64,000 bases of DNA from contig CAZXEJ010000002.1 in NCBI GenBank assembly GCA_964639895.1, positions 26,983 through 90,982 on the forward strand, written 5' to 3'. Shown here one piece after another: positions 48,210 to 57,381 of the stretch. The translations under genes and the position numbers were made by a program. Origin of the DNA: CAZXEJ01 sp964639895 (GTDB taxonomy: Bacteria > Desulfobacterota_D > UBA1144 > Nemesobacterales > JADFKM01). The notes under the pieces are model-generated. The model searched no databases and was not told the origin of the DNA. It was given only the letters and a program-made list of their open reading frames with translations. Within the stretch, counting starts at the first letter, position 1; each line of letters begins with the position of its first letter.

Positions 48210-51200
48210 GCGCGCGCAAAGAAAGACACGAGAAAACGTCGACCGACACCCCACGGAGAGGGGGTACGGCCGAGGGCGGAAGCGCCTTCGAGCGCTTGGT
48301 CGAGCTGCTCGGCCGCAACACCCCGCACGTGGACGTCTACGGCCTGCGCGGCGGTGCGCCCTACTTCGTGGCATCGGAGCTCGCAAGGCGCCTGCGCAGA
48401 ACCGTCCTCTATGTGGCGCCCGACGCCGAAGCGACCGAAAGCGCGGCCGAAGGGCTGGCCTTCTTCCTGGGTGAGCGCCCCCCCGTGCTTCGTGCCCGCT
48501 CCGTAGAGCGGGGCGAGGCGCTCCTCGTCTCGCCCCCGAGAGAACAAACCACGCGCGCCGGATGGCTCGATGCGGCGCGCTCGGGCGGGCTGCTCGTAGC
48601 CGAGGCGGCCGCGCTCGCGGAGAAGACTGTGCCCCGGCACGTGTTCGATGCGGCCACGGTGAGGCTCCGCGTGGGGGATACCGTCTCCAGGTCCGAACTG
48701 GTGCGACGGCTGACCGAGGCGGGCTACCGCAGGGAGGAGCGCGTCGAAGCGCCCGGACGCCTGGCCGTGCGCGGCGCCATCGTGGACGTATTCCCTCCGG
48801 CGGCGCCGCCGGTGAGGGTGGAGTTCTGGGGCGACGAGATAAGGTCGCTGCGGACGTTCTCTCCAGAGACGCAGAAATCGATCGAGAGGGTGGAGGCGGT
48901 CACGGTGCCGCCGGCGAGCGAGGCCGTACTTGTAGAGGAAGCCGTAGAGAGGCTTGCCTCCTATGTGAGGGAGCGGGCCCGGGCGCGCGAGCTTCCCGCC
49001 CGCATCAAGCTCGCGCTGCTCGAGCAACTGGACCGTGAGCCCCGCTTCGGAAACGTCGAATGGTTCATCGAGGCGCTCTGCGGCGGCGCGGAGGGACCGC
49101 TCGATTACCTTCCTCCATCGACGGTCGTGGTAATGCACGATGCCGCTGCGTGCGAGCGCGCCCTGGCCGGCGGCGCGGCACGCGCCAGAAGCGTTGCGGC
49201 CTCGATCGAGAAGAGCACCGGCATCGCACCCACGGTCGACGAGATCACCATCGCCCCCGAGCATCTCAGGCGCAGGCTCGAAGAACTGGCCGTCCTATAC
49301 GTGGACCCCCTGCCCGTCGAGCGGCGCCCCGGACGCGAGCGCGTGGAGTTCCTCTCCTCGGCCGTCTCTTTTTCCCACTCCTCCTACGGCGACGGCGAGG
49401 CCGAGCGCTCCCCCTTCGAGTCTCTCGCGCACTACATGAGGAAGATGCGAGAGGAGGGATACGCCGTCCACCTGGTGGTCCACACCGAGACCGAGAGGGA
49501 GAAGTTCGTGCGCATCCTCGACGAGCACGGCTTAGGCGACTGCACCCCGCTGGTGGGGGGGCTGGGCCGGGGATTCGTACTCGACGAGGCCCGCACCGTA
49601 TACATCACCGAGAACGACGTCCTGGGCACCCGCAGGCGCACGCTTCCCCCGAAGCCGAGCGCCGTTCCTTCGGCCTTCATAACCTCGTTCGCCGAACTCC
49701 AGACGGGCGACTACATCGTGCACCGCACCCTGGGCATCGGGGTATTCCGAGGCCTCGAGCACTTGAGCGTCGCGGGGGCAGAAGGCGACTTCATCGTTTG
49801 CGAATACGCGGGCGGCGACAAGGTGTACGTACCCGTCGAGAACATGAAGCTCATCCAGCGCTACATAGGCGACGGGGCCCGCCCGCCACGCATCGACAAG
49901 CTTGGAGGGGCCGGCTGGAGGAAGGTGGTACGCCGCGTGAGGAAGGCCGTGATGGTGACCGCGCGCGAGCTCGTCGAGCTATACGCCCGCAGAAAGGCCA
50001 GCAAGGGCTACCGCTTCTCCCCGCTGGACGAGATGTTCCGGCGGTTCGAGCTCGCCTTCCCCCACGAGGAGACACCCGACCAGGAGGCGGCCATCGAGGA
50101 CGTGATGCGGGACATGGAGTCCGATCGTCCCATGGACCGGCTGATATGCGGCGACGTGGGGTTCGGCAAGACCGAGGTGGCCGTAAGAGCAGCGTTCAAG
50201 GCGGTGCAGGACGGCAAACAGGTGGCCGTACTCGTCCCGACGACGCTGCTGGCACACCAGCACCTTGCCACCTTCACCGAGAGGCTCCGCGGCTACCCGG
50301 TGCGGGTGGAGATGCTGTCGCGGTTCCTCACCCCGGCCGCGGCCCGCCGCGTACTGGCCGACCTCGAAGCCGGCCGGGTCGACATCGCCATAGGCACCCA
50401 CATGCTGCTCGGCTCAAGGGTGCGCTTCCGCGACCTCGGCCTCGTCGTCGTCGACGAGGAGCAGCGCTTCGGCGTGCGCCACAAGGAAGCGCTCAAGCGC
50501 CTGCGCGAGCGTGTGGACGTGCTCACTCTCACGGCCACACCCATCCCGCGCACGTTGCAGCTCTCGCTTGTCGGCATAAGGGACATAAGCGTCATAAACA
50601 CGCCGCCCGAGGGAAGGCAGGCCGTCGATACCGTGATCTACAGGTTCAGCCCTCAGGTCATAAAGGACGCCGTCGTCGAGGAGCTCTCGCGGGGCGGGGC
50701 GGTCTTCTTCATCCACAACCGCATCCACGACATCGAGCGCTGGCGCCGCCTCATCCAGAGACTGGTGCCCGAGGCCAGGGTGGACGTAACCCACGGCAGG
50801 ATGTCGGAACGGACACTCGAGGCGGCGATCTCGCGGTTCATAGCCGGCGAGACCGACGTGCTGGTGACCACGGCCATAGTGGAATCGGGGCTCGACATAC
50901 CGCGGGCCAACACCATAATCATAAACGACGCCCATACGTTCGGGCTCGCCGACCTCTACCAGCTGCGGGGTCGCGTTGGGCGGCGCAGTACGAGGGGGCG
51001 CGCCGTGCTGCTGGTTCCCGGCGAAGAGGCTCTCGGCGACGCCGCGCTACGCAGACTCAAGGCGGTCATGGAACTCACGGAGCTGGGGTCCGGGTTCAAG
51101 CTGGCCCTCTCGGACCTCGAGATAAGGGGCGCGGGCAACCTGTTCGGCCGCGAGCAGTCGGGCCATATAGCCGAGGTGGGGCTCGAGATGTATCTGGAGA

Positions 51201-51697
51201 TGCTCGATGAGGCCGTGCGCCGCCTCAAGGGCGAGGAACCGGCCGAGGATGAGTTGGAGCCAGAGATAAAGTGGAATCTGCCCTGCTTCTTACCGGAGAG
51301 CTACGTCCCGGAGAGTGCCGAGAGGCTGCTCCTATACAAGCGGATATCCACCGCTCGCTCACCGGAGGAGCTCCGAGGGCTGGCCGAGGAGATGCGCGAC
51401 CGGTTCGGCCCATTGCCCGAGAGCGCCGAGAACCTGCTGAGCGTCATGGAGCTCAAGCTTGCGATGAAGCGCCACCGCATCAAGCGTCTCGAGATAGGCC
51501 GAGGAGAAGGTGTTATAATATTTGACGACCATTCGCCCCACGCCAAGCGTTTCAGGCCAGGAGGCAAGGGGCGCATCCTTATCGAGCAGGGCGCCGGCCC
51601 GAGCGATGTGGCGGCGGCCATCGCGGCTCTTCTCGAGAGGAGTTCGAAGGCCGCCGCGCACCCGATGGAACACCAACCCGAGGAGGATCTCCGATGA
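48206..51697 (+). CDS. mfd: Transcription-repair coupling factor Mfd
   Basis: Removes RNA polymerase stalled at lesions and recruits UvrA. The 1163 residues show the UvrB-like N-terminal region, then the polymerase-interacting domain (GDYIVHRTLGIGVFRGLEHL, GDKVYVPVENMKLIQRYIG). The helicase has Walker A CGDVGFGKTEVAVRAAFKA and the DEEQ box VVVDEEQRFGVRHK. RecG-like motifs (TATPIPRTLQLSL, QLRGRVGRR) and the C-terminal TRCF domain follow. The TTG start is inferred: it overlaps the leuB stop and follows GGAGAGG, and no better start lies nearby. It is the second gene in a chain of four overlapping genes. Confidence 0.95.
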   Translation: MSARKERHEKTSTDTPRRGGTAEGGSAFERLVELLGRNTPHVDVYGLRGGAPYFVASELARRLRRTVLYVAPDAEATESAAEGLAFFLGERPPVLRARSVERGEALLVSPPREQTTRAGWLDAARSGGLLVAEAAALAEKTVPRHVFDAATVRLRVGDTVSRSELVRRLTEAGYRREERVEAPGRLAVRGAIVDVFPPAAPPVRVEFWGDEIRSLRTFSPETQKSIERVEAVTVPPASEAVLVEEAVERLASYVRERARARELPARIKLALLEQLDREPRFGNVEWFIEALCGGAEGPLDYLPPSTVVVMHDAAACERALAGGAARARSVAASIEKSTGIAPTVDEITIAPEHLRRRLEELAVLYVDPLPVERRPGRERVEFLSSAVSFSHSSYGDGEAERSPFESLAHYMRKMREEGYAVHLVVHTETEREKFVRILDEHGLGDCTPLVGGLGRGFVLDEARTVYITENDVLGTRRRTLPPKPSAVPSAFITSFAELQTGDYIVHRTLGIGVFRGLEHLSVAGAEGDFIVCEYAGGDKVYVPVENMKLIQRYIGDGARPPRIDKLGGAGWRKVVRRVRKAVMVTARELVELYARRKASKGYRFSPLDEMFRRFELAFPHEETPDQEAAIEDVMRDMESDRPMDRLICGDVGFGKTEVAVRAAFKAVQDGKQVAVLVPTTLLAHQHLATFTERLRGYPVRVEMLSRFLTPAAARRVLADLEAGRVDIAIGTHMLLGSRVRFRDLGLVVVDEEQRFGVRHKEALKRLRERVDVLTLTATPIPRTLQLSLVGIRDISVINTPPEGRQAVDTVIYRFSPQVIKDAVVEELSRGGAVFFIHNRIHDIERWRRLIQRLVPEARVDVTHGRMSERTLEAAISRFIAGETDVLVTTAIVESGLDIPRANTIIINDAHTFGLADLYQLRGRVGRRSTRGRAVLLVPGEEALGDAALRRLKAVMELTELGSGFKLALSDLEIRGAGNLFGREQSGHIAEVGLEMYLEMLDEAVRRLKGEEPAEDELEPEIKWNLPCFLPESYVPESAERLLLYKRISTARSPEELRGLAEEMRDRFGPLPESAENLLSVMELKLAMKRHRIKRLEIGRGEGVIIFDDHSPHAKRFRPGGKGRILIEQGAGPSDVAAAIAALLERSSKAAAHPMEHQPEEDLR

Positions 51698-52596
51698 AGA
51701 CCGTTGCTTTGGCCATCCTTATTCCGTTGCTGCTCGTCGCAGGGTGCAAGGGAAACGACGAAGGCGGCAGCGCCCACCCGAGCCCTGAGGCGAAGGCGCC
51801 CTCGTATGCCGGAGCGTCAGGCGAAGTGGTGGCCCGTATCGGCGACAGGGTGATAACGTGGAAGGAGTTCCTCGCATACCTGCAGAGGGTCAACCCCAAG
51901 CTCTACTCGATGTACAAGTCATCCCCCGACAAGTTGCTCCAGAAGCTTGACAACTACGTCAACCAAGAGGCCCTCTACAGGAAGGCCCTCGAGGAGGGAA
52001 TCGACAAGGACCCGCAGGTGGCCTCGCAGGTGGAGGAGTACAAGCGAAGGCTCTACATAAGGACGCTCAGCATCAACAAGGTCTCGCGCGCCCCCACACC
52101 GGAAGAGGTAAAACGCTACTACGACGAGCACCGCAACGACTACGAGAGGATGAAGGCCGTAACGGTCCACGTCGTGGCCTCACCCTCGAAGGGCTCGTCC
52201 AAGAAGGACGCCCTCGCCGTGGCGCTCGAAGCCGAGCGGCGACTCGAAGAGGGAGCGGACCCTCGTCGGGTGGTGGAGGAACTGAGCGGCCGCAAAGGGG
52301 TAGCCGTACGCGGCGGCAAGGAGGAGATCATCACGCGGGGCAGATACCCGACCGAAGTCGAGGCCGAGCTGTTCGCCCTCGATGCAGGAGGGATCTCGAA
52401 ACCGCTCGAGCTCGAGAACGGCTACGTGGTGGCCAAGGTGACGGCCCCCCCCGCGCCGGCACCGTTCGAAGAAGTCAAGGGCAAGATCAAATACGACGTG
52501 CGCAAGACGAGGTTCAAGCGGTTCCTCGAGGAAGTGAGGAAGGAGATGGGTGTGGAGATCTACGGAGAGAAGGTAAGGGAGCTTGCGTCGCAATGA
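51694..52596 (+). CDS. SurA-like peptidyl-prolyl isomerase lipoprotein
   Basis: A 300-residue envelope folding factor. The signal peptide ends in a lipobox (LLLVAGCKGN). A SurA-type start (VVARIGDRVITWKEFLAYLQ) is followed by a long helical chaperone domain and a parvulin-like domain. The latter includes VTVHVVASPSKGSSKKDAL, a region analogous to the parvulin core and FALDAGGISKPLELENGYVV. Canonical active-site residues are only partly preserved. It overlaps mfd and the following surA-like gene by four bases each (ATGA), so the three are translationally coupled. Confidence 0.85.
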   Translation: MKTVALAILIPLLLVAGCKGNDEGGSAHPSPEAKAPSYAGASGEVVARIGDRVITWKEFLAYLQRVNPKLYSMYKSSPDKLLQKLDNYVNQEALYRKALEEGIDKDPQVASQVEEYKRRLYIRTLSINKVSRAPTPEEVKRYYDEHRNDYERMKAVTVHVVASPSKGSSKKDALAVALEAERRLEEGADPRRVVEELSGRKGVAVRGGKEEIITRGRYPTEVEAELFALDAGGISKPLELENGYVVAKVTAPPAPAPFEEVKGKIKYDVRKTRFKRFLEEVRKEMGVEIYGEKVRELASQ

Positions 52597-53555
52597 AGGA
52601 GATGAAGAAGACGTGGAGGGGAGCAGCTATCGCACGAGCCGCAGCGGCCGCGCTGGTCGTGGCCGTCGCTCTTGCGGCCCAGCCGACCACCACCGGCGCG
52701 GTTCTAGTCGACAGGGTGGTGGCCGTGGTAAACGGCGACGTAATAACCCTTTCCGAGCTGCGCGACGAGATGAAGCGCATTCACAAGGAGCCCGGAGACC
52801 CGCGTGAGGAGAGCGCCGTGCTGAGGGACATGATCGAGCAAAGGCTCATCGAGCAGGAGGCCGAAAAGCAGGGCGTGACCGTAACGGAGAAGGACATCGA
52901 CCTGGCCATCGAGGGGGTCAAGATAAGGTTCAAGATGGACGACGAAGCCTTGGGCAAGGCCCTCAAAGAGCAGGGCGTCACGATGGCGGAGTTCCGTGAG
53001 CAGTGGAGGCGGCAACTGCTCAACCAGAAGCTCATGCGCAGGGTCATTGGGGGATCGATCGCCGTGACGGACGACGAAATAAGGAAGGAGTACGAACTCA
53101 AATACGGCACGCTCGCCCCCGAACGCGAGACGCGTCTCTCACACATACTGGTGAAGATCGGATCGAGCGAGGATGAGGCGCGGCAAAAGGCGCTCGAGAT
53201 ACTGGAGAGGGCTCGCAAGGGAGAGAGCTTCTCCAAGCTGGCCAAGGAGTTCTCCGACGATCCCGTATCGGCGTCGAAGGGGGGCGACCTCGGCTACTTC
53301 AAGCCCGGGGATCTGGCTCCGCCGCTCGAGGAGGCAGTGGCGGAGGCCAAGGTGGGAGAGATCGTGGGACCCGTGCGCTCGGCTGCGGGATTCCACATAA
53401 TGAAGGTAACCGATATCAAAAGGACCGAGTCTTCGATCGATCCGACCACACGGGAACAGATCCGGGAAGAGCTGTACCAGAAAAAGGTGAAGAAGGCGCT
53501 CGAAGAGTGGGTGTCGCAGATAAGGAAGAAGGCCTATGTGGAGGTGAAGCTCTAA
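52593..53555 (+). CDS. surA: SurA-type periplasmic chaperone/peptidyl-prolyl isomerase
   Basis: Periplasmic chaperone for outer-membrane proteins. It has 320 residues. An N-terminal signal (AIARAAAAALVVAVALAAQP) precedes the SurA N-terminal domain (VDRVVAVVNGDVITLSELRD, IEQRLIEQEAEKQGVTVTEK). One parvulin domain follows with clear motifs: RLSHILVKIGSSEDEARQKA, FSDDPVSASKGGDLGYFKPG and AAGFHIMKVTD. E. coli SurA has two parvulin domains; this has one. It overlaps the upstream lipoprotein gene by four bases. A second ATG three codons in is preceded by AAGGAG and is a possible alternative start. Confidence 0.9.
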   Translation: MKEMKKTWRGAAIARAAAAALVVAVALAAQPTTTGAVLVDRVVAVVNGDVITLSELRDEMKRIHKEPGDPREESAVLRDMIEQRLIEQEAEKQGVTVTEKDIDLAIEGVKIRFKMDDEALGKALKEQGVTMAEFREQWRRQLLNQKLMRRVIGGSIAVTDDEIRKEYELKYGTLAPERETRLSHILVKIGSSEDEARQKALEILERARKGESFSKLAKEFSDDPVSASKGGDLGYFKPGDLAPPLEEAVAEAKVGEIVGPVRSAAGFHIMKVTDIKRTESSIDPTTREQIREELYQKKVKKALEEWVSQIRKKAYVEVKL

Positions 53556-53560
53556 GACCG

Positions 53561-53588
53561 CCATCCCCACCAATGAAGGAGGGGATGG
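53561..53588 (+). terminator. Hairpin after surA (no T-run)
   Basis: CCATCCCC (53561-53568) pairs perfectly with GGGGATGG (53581-53588) just after the surA stop. It lacks a T-run, so it may be an mRNA 3' stabilising stem or a factor-dependent end rather than an intrinsic terminator. Confidence 0.35.
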
Positions 53589-53809
53589 ATGCGCAGCCGT
53601 CGTCCCGATCCAGGGCCGGCCGGACGGACGCAACGGAGCGGGCGAATCCTCTCCGATAAGGACAAAGAGGGTGGAGTAGGCTCCTTAGGCGACGGACCAT
53701 GGTCCTACCGAGCAACGGCGAAACGTTCCCCCTCTTTTCCACTCGGCCGGTCTCGGAAGCCGGCCCGGTAGGCAACGCTTCCCCCCTGGCCGCGACGCGG
53801 GCGCGCGGG

Positions 53810-54205
53810 TCAGTGTTCCAACTCCCCTTCCACGTACTCCCTGTACTCGTCGGCGTCAGCCAAGCCCTCTATCTCGTCCAGGTCGTAGGGTCGCACCTTG
53901 ATCAACCAGCCGTCGCCGTAGGGATCGATGTTCAGCAGCTCGGGCTTCTCCACCACCAGCGGGTTTACCTCCACGACCTCGCCGCTTACGGGGGCGTAGA
54001 GGTCGGTCACGGAGTCGAAAGACTCCACGGAGCCGAAGATCTCGTCCTTGCCCACCTCTTCGCCCTCGGTCGGCAGGTCGACCGAGATTATCTCTCCCAG
54101 GGACTCCTGGGCGTAGTCGGTTATGCCGAGCGTCAAGAGGTCCCCTTCGTCCCTGACCCAGACGTGCTGTTTGCTGTAGCTTAGTTCGTCGTCGTATCGA
54201 GCCAT
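53810..54205 (-). CDS. GcvH-like protein lacking the lipoyl lysine
   Basis: A 131-residue protein with the complete glycine-cleavage H fold: SKQHVWVRDEGDLLTLGITD, YAQESLGEIISVDLPTEGEE, LYAPVSGEVVEVNPLVVEKP and PYGDGWLIKVRP. The lipoylated Lys expected in the block normally written ESVKAxSD is Asp here: the block reads VESFDSVTDLYAP with D64 at that place, and the DNA codon is GAC. It therefore cannot carry lipoate in the usual way. No gcvT or gcvP lies nearby. The start at 54205 matches the family N-terminus. It may act as a regulator or a structural mimic, or be decaying; the fold is otherwise well conserved. The symbol gcvH is withheld for this reason. Confidence 0.88.
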   Translation of the reverse strand: MARYDDELSYSKQHVWVRDEGDLLTLGITDYAQESLGEIISVDLPTEGEEVGKDEIFGSVESFDSVTDLYAPVSGEVVEVNPLVVEKPELLNIDPYGDGWLIKVRPYDLDEIEGLADADEYREYVEGELEH

Positions 54206-54406
54206 TGAACACACCCGCCCTGAGCGATGAGGTGGCATGGGGTCGATCTCTGCCTATAATATATTCAACCAGAGCCCGATTTCAACGAACACGAAACGCG
54301 CGTGAAGCGGCGAGGCCGACCGGTGTGAGAGAGAACGCCGCGTCGTCGCCGGCGCGGCACTACAGTGAGGGGACCGAAGGTCCCGCGGCAGGGGGTGCCG
54401 CACGAG

Positions 54407-55075
54407 GTGAGCACACAGGTGAGAGAGAGGCTGCTCGACATGTACAGGGCGCTCTACGAGCGATACGGCCCCCAGCACTGGTGGCCCGCCGAGAGCGCGT
54501 TCGAGTGTATGGTGGGTGCCATTCTCACGCAGAACACGGCGTGGAAAAACGTCGAGAAGGCCGTAGCCAACCTAAAGCGCGCGGGGATGCTCTCGCCACG
54601 GGCCATCCTGGCCGCCAACGAAGGGGAGCTCGCGGCGCTCATAACCCCGTCGGGATATTTCAACCAGAAGGCCAGAAAGCTCAAGGAGTTCGCCCGGTTC
54701 CTCGAGGAACGCTACGGCGGAAGCATAGAGCGCATGGCCCGGCGGGACACCGCACGACTGAGGGAGGAGCTCCTCTCCATAAAGGGCGTGGGGCCCGAGA
54801 CGGCCGACAGCATACTGCTCTATGCGCTGCACAAGCCCGAGTTCGTCGTGGACGCCTACACGGTGCGCGTACTCCGCAGGCACAGCCTAGTGGGCGAAGA
54901 CGCTTCGTACGAGGACGTAAAGGAGCTCTTCATGCGCAACCTGCCCCACGACGTGGAGCTATTCAACGAGTTTCACGCCCTGTTCGTACGCGTGGGGAAG
55001 GAGCACTGCAGGAAGCGCAACCCCCTGTGCAAGGAATGCCCCCTGGAGTGGGACCCGCACGAAGAGCGCCCATAG
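54407..55075 (+). CDS. Endonuclease III-like DNA glycosylase (HhH-GPD; MagIII-like)
   Basis: A base-excision glycosylase of the endonuclease III superfamily, 222 residues. Early PFAM-typical sequence is FECMVGAILTQNTAWKNVEK. The helix-hairpin-helix reads LLSIKGVGPETADSILLYAL, where the lyase Lys of endonuclease III (GRKTA) is Glu, as in monofunctional 3-methyladenine glycosylases. The catalytic Asp is in VVDAYTVRVLRR. The iron-sulfur loop has only three of the four cysteines (CRKRNPLCKECPLEWDP); the fourth position is Pro. A GTG at 54407 was chosen; another GTG in frame at 54365 is possible. It stands alone between GcvH-like and ribosomal genes. Confidence 0.85.
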   Translation: MSTQVRERLLDMYRALYERYGPQHWWPAESAFECMVGAILTQNTAWKNVEKAVANLKRAGMLSPRAILAANEGELAALITPSGYFNQKARKLKEFARFLEERYGGSIERMARRDTARLREELLSIKGVGPETADSILLYALHKPEFVVDAYTVRVLRRHSLVGEDASYEDVKELFMRNLPHDVELFNEFHALFVRVGKEHCRKRNPLCKECPLEWDPHEERP

Positions 55076-55970
55076 CGCGCACCGTCGTAGGCCCGATGAG
55101 AGCCCTCCTCGAGGGGCTCCTACACACGGCAGACCCGGCGGCCAGGCCGCGCCCATCGCACGGGGGAACCACACCACCCGCAGGAAGCCGAATAAAACAA
55201 CGCCTCTCGTCCGCGGGACCGAGGAGTCGCACCGGCCGGGGAAGCAAGGGACTGAGGGACGCGTCCTCCGGCACGAAACGCTCCCTCCAGGGGCCGCACC
55301 CACGCATCCGTCGTCTTGCCGCCCCACCACAGGGGGAGTGTCCGCAGCACCGAGCCTCACGAGCCAAACACCCCTTGAGAAAGCCGCCGAGCCCGCTCCG
55401 CCGCACTCCCGTGAACACCCCACCGTCGCCGGGCGCGCGCATCACCGGTGGCCAGGAGCCTCAAGAAACGAACGTGCGCACCGTGGGGGTGGAGGAGGTC
55501 ACTCCATCCGGACCCAGTGTCGGCGGTGTCCTAAGACGCAATCGGCCTTATACCTCTACGTGGATGACACTGAGGCTGCCGCATGGCAGGGGGTCGGGGC
55601 GCGGGGTCGCCCGCCCCTGCTGCCTCTCATCGGAGCCCGGTGGAGGGGATGCAGCCGCTTGCGCATGGAAGCGCGTATCTCCACCCCAGCACCGGCGGCG
55701 GCATGGAGGCGACTTCGTCCCGGAGGACTCCGGCCGTCCTGGGGCGCGGAGCGACCGACGCCCCTGCGGGGAGTTGTTCGTGAATCAAGTCACGGATCGG
55801 GAACCGGGAAGGAAGAGCACATTCCTCGGTGTGTGAGTAATCGGCCGGCGGGAAGGGTGGGGGTGACACACCCCCCACACTCGGCACGCCGAAGGTGTGG
55901 GGGAAGGTCGTCTTCTCCATTCTGCAACGGGCATGCGGCGTGAAATCCGGTCGGCACCGTTGCAGGAACC
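55076..55970. other. Gene-free interval
   Basis: About 900 bases between the 3' ends of the glycosylase gene and rplT. Frames translate to Arg/Pro/Gly-rich sequence without motifs. No terminator with a T-run was found for either gene. Confidence 0.5.
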
Positions 55971-56324
55971 TCAATGGATGCTCGCCTGGGCCTTCTCCAC
56001 GATGGACTTGAACACGGTGGGCTCTCTTACGGCGAGCTCGGCCAAGCTCTTGCGGTCGATCTCGATTCCCGAGGCCTTGAGGCCCGCGATGAACCTGCTG
56101 TAGGAAAGACCGTAGGGCCTTACGGCGGCGTTTATCCTCACGATCCACAGCCTGCGGAAATCGCGCTTGCGCTGCTTGCGATCGCGGTAGGAGTAGGCGA
56201 GCGCCCTGAGCAGGGTCTCGCGTGCCCTGCGCACAACGTTCTTTCTCCTGCCCCAGTAACCCTTGGTCTGCTTGAGAAGCCTCTTCTTCCTACGCCTGGA
56301 CGCCACACCTCTCTTGATTCTCAT
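55971..56324 (-). CDS. rplT: 50S ribosomal protein L20
   Basis: A 117-residue, very basic large-subunit assembly protein. It shows the expected RIKRGVASRRRKKRLLKQTK, GYWGRRKNVVRRARETLLRA and FRRLWIVRINAAVRPYGLSY blocks. AGGAGAG lies nine bases before the ATG. It ends the thrS-infC-rpmI-rplT cluster, but a 300-base spacer with a terminator-like hairpin separates it from rpmI, which suggests independent control. L20 represses its own operon in other bacteria. Confidence 0.97.
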   Translation of the reverse strand: MRIKRGVASRRRKKRLLKQTKGYWGRRKNVVRRARETLLRALAYSYRDRKQRKRDFRRLWIVRINAAVRPYGLSYSRFIAGLKASGIEIDRKSLAELAVREPTVFKSIVEKAQASIH

Positions 56325-56624
56325 ATCAGATCACTCTCCTGGGATTTGCAAAAACTACGACCGACCCTACGCCGCCGGGTCGGTCTTCTCGACTTTCCCT
56401 CCACCGCACCCCCCAGTGCCACGTCCGCTCCCTCTTTCGCCTTGCCAATCACGGCGGCTTCCCTCTCCGCCTCCCACGGCCTCCTTCCTCCTCCCCACCA
56501 ATTGCGCCCTTTCACCACCCGGCTTCGACCGTCACCCCTCTCCATCCCCCCTCTGCAGTAGCTTCGGCACTCACCGCAACCACACGTTCCCCCCCTTGCG
56601 GCTCGCCCTGGTGTGGGCCGCCAC
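56325..56624 (-). promoter_or_regulatory. Leader of rplT with terminator-like hairpin
   Basis: In the minus-strand transcript a perfect 9-bp stem, GACCGACCC with GGGTCGGTC (56385-56377 and 56367-56359), is followed four bases later by TTTTT (56354-56350). The rplT ribosome site comes shortly after. The preceding 230 bases are strongly purine-rich in the transcript. This is laid out like an attenuator. L20 autoregulation is an obvious candidate, but in known cases the control site is elsewhere in the operon. Confidence 0.5.
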
Positions 56625-56825
56625 TTACAAATAGGGCAGGTACCGCCTTATACGCGTTGCCGCCTTCCCCTCTAGGTAGTCCCCCTTCAGCAGGCGCTTC
56701 TTGCGCTTGCGGCCCTTCTTCTCGTTCAGGTGGCTCTTGCCGCCGCTTGCGTGCTTTATCCGCCCCTTGGCCGTAACCTTGTAGAACCTCTTGGCGGCGC
56801 TTCTGTTCGTCTTCAGTTTGGGCAT
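56625..56825 (-). CDS. rpmI: 50S ribosomal protein L35
   Basis: A 66-residue basic protein with the family pattern: PKLKTNRSAAKRFYKVTAKG, KHASGGKSHLN and the Lys/Arg-rich middle KKGRKRKKRLL, ending RIRRYLPYL. It begins ten bases after infC, as expected in this conserved cluster. Confidence 0.97.
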   Translation of the reverse strand: MPKLKTNRSAAKRFYKVTAKGRIKHASGGKSHLNEKKGRKRKKRLLKGDYLEGKAATRIRRYLPYL

Positions 56826-56835
56826 CCGATCGCTC

Positions 56836-57381
56836 CTACTTCTCTTTCTTCTTCGTGGGCACCAGTATCATAGTCATGTTCTTGCCCTCGATCTTCGGAG
56901 GAATGTCGACGGCCCCCACGTCCGCCACGCGCTCTATTATCTTGTTTGCAAGCTCCCTTCCCTTCTCGGGATGTATGATCTCGCGGCCGCGGAAGAATAT
57001 CCTCACCTTCGTCTTGTGTCCCTTCTCGAGGAACTCCCTTATGTGGTTCACCTTGAACCCCAGGTCGTGCTCGCCGATGTTGGGCCTGAAGGTGACCTCC
57101 TTGAGCAGCTGGGCCTTCTGCTTCTTGGCGCCGGCCTGCTTCTTGGCCTCGTACTTGAACTTGCCGTAGTCCATGAGGCGGCATACCGGCGGCGACGCCT
57201 GCGGTGCCACCTCGACCAAGTCCATACCGTGCTCCTGCGCCTTCTGGAGCGCCTCGCGCAAAGGAACAATCCCGAGCGACTCTCCATCCACCCCGACGAG
57301 CCTGACCTCGGGAGCCCGTATCATTCTGTTCACCCTGACGACCGGAGCCTTCGTCCTAGGTGTGTGCTTTCTCTTCTTTAT
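56836..57381 (-). CDS. infC: Translation initiation factor IF-3, apparent ATA start
   Basis: Prevents premature subunit joining and proofreads start-codon choice. The body is standard (RAPEVRLVGVDGESLGIVPL, PPVCRLMDYGKFKYEAKKQA, EVTFRPNIGEHDLGFKV). The first conventional start (GTG 57333) would begin the protein within the conserved RVNRMIRAPEVRL block and leave no N-terminal tail. An in-frame ATA at 57381 has a nine-base GGAGGGAGG six bases upstream. It gives an N-terminus reading KKRKHTPRTKAPVVRVNRM and a total of 181 residues, the usual IF-3 length. IF-3 genes elsewhere start with rare AUU, AUC or AUA codons as an autoregulatory device. The start lies inside the end of thrS (26-base overlap). 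Confidence 0.9.
   Translation of the reverse strand: MKKRKHTPRTKAPVVRVNRMIRAPEVRLVGVDGESLGIVPLREALQKAQEHGMDLVEVAPQASPPVCRLMDYGKFKYEAKKQAGAKKQKAQLLKEVTFRPNIGEHDLGFKVNHIREFLEKGHKTKVRIFFRGREIIHPEKGRELANKIIERVADVGAVDIPPKIEGKNMTMILVPTKKKEK

Noticed and set aside
49060..51210. Very long second open frame on the plus strand inside mfd
   Set aside because: It is an Arg/Gly/Pro-rich shadow caused by GC-rich codons; the overlapping frame encodes all Mfd motifs.
57333..57335. GTG as the infC start
   Set aside because: It would begin inside the conserved IF-3 block, has no Shine-Dalgarno sequence at suitable spacing and would give a protein lacking the normal N-terminal tail.
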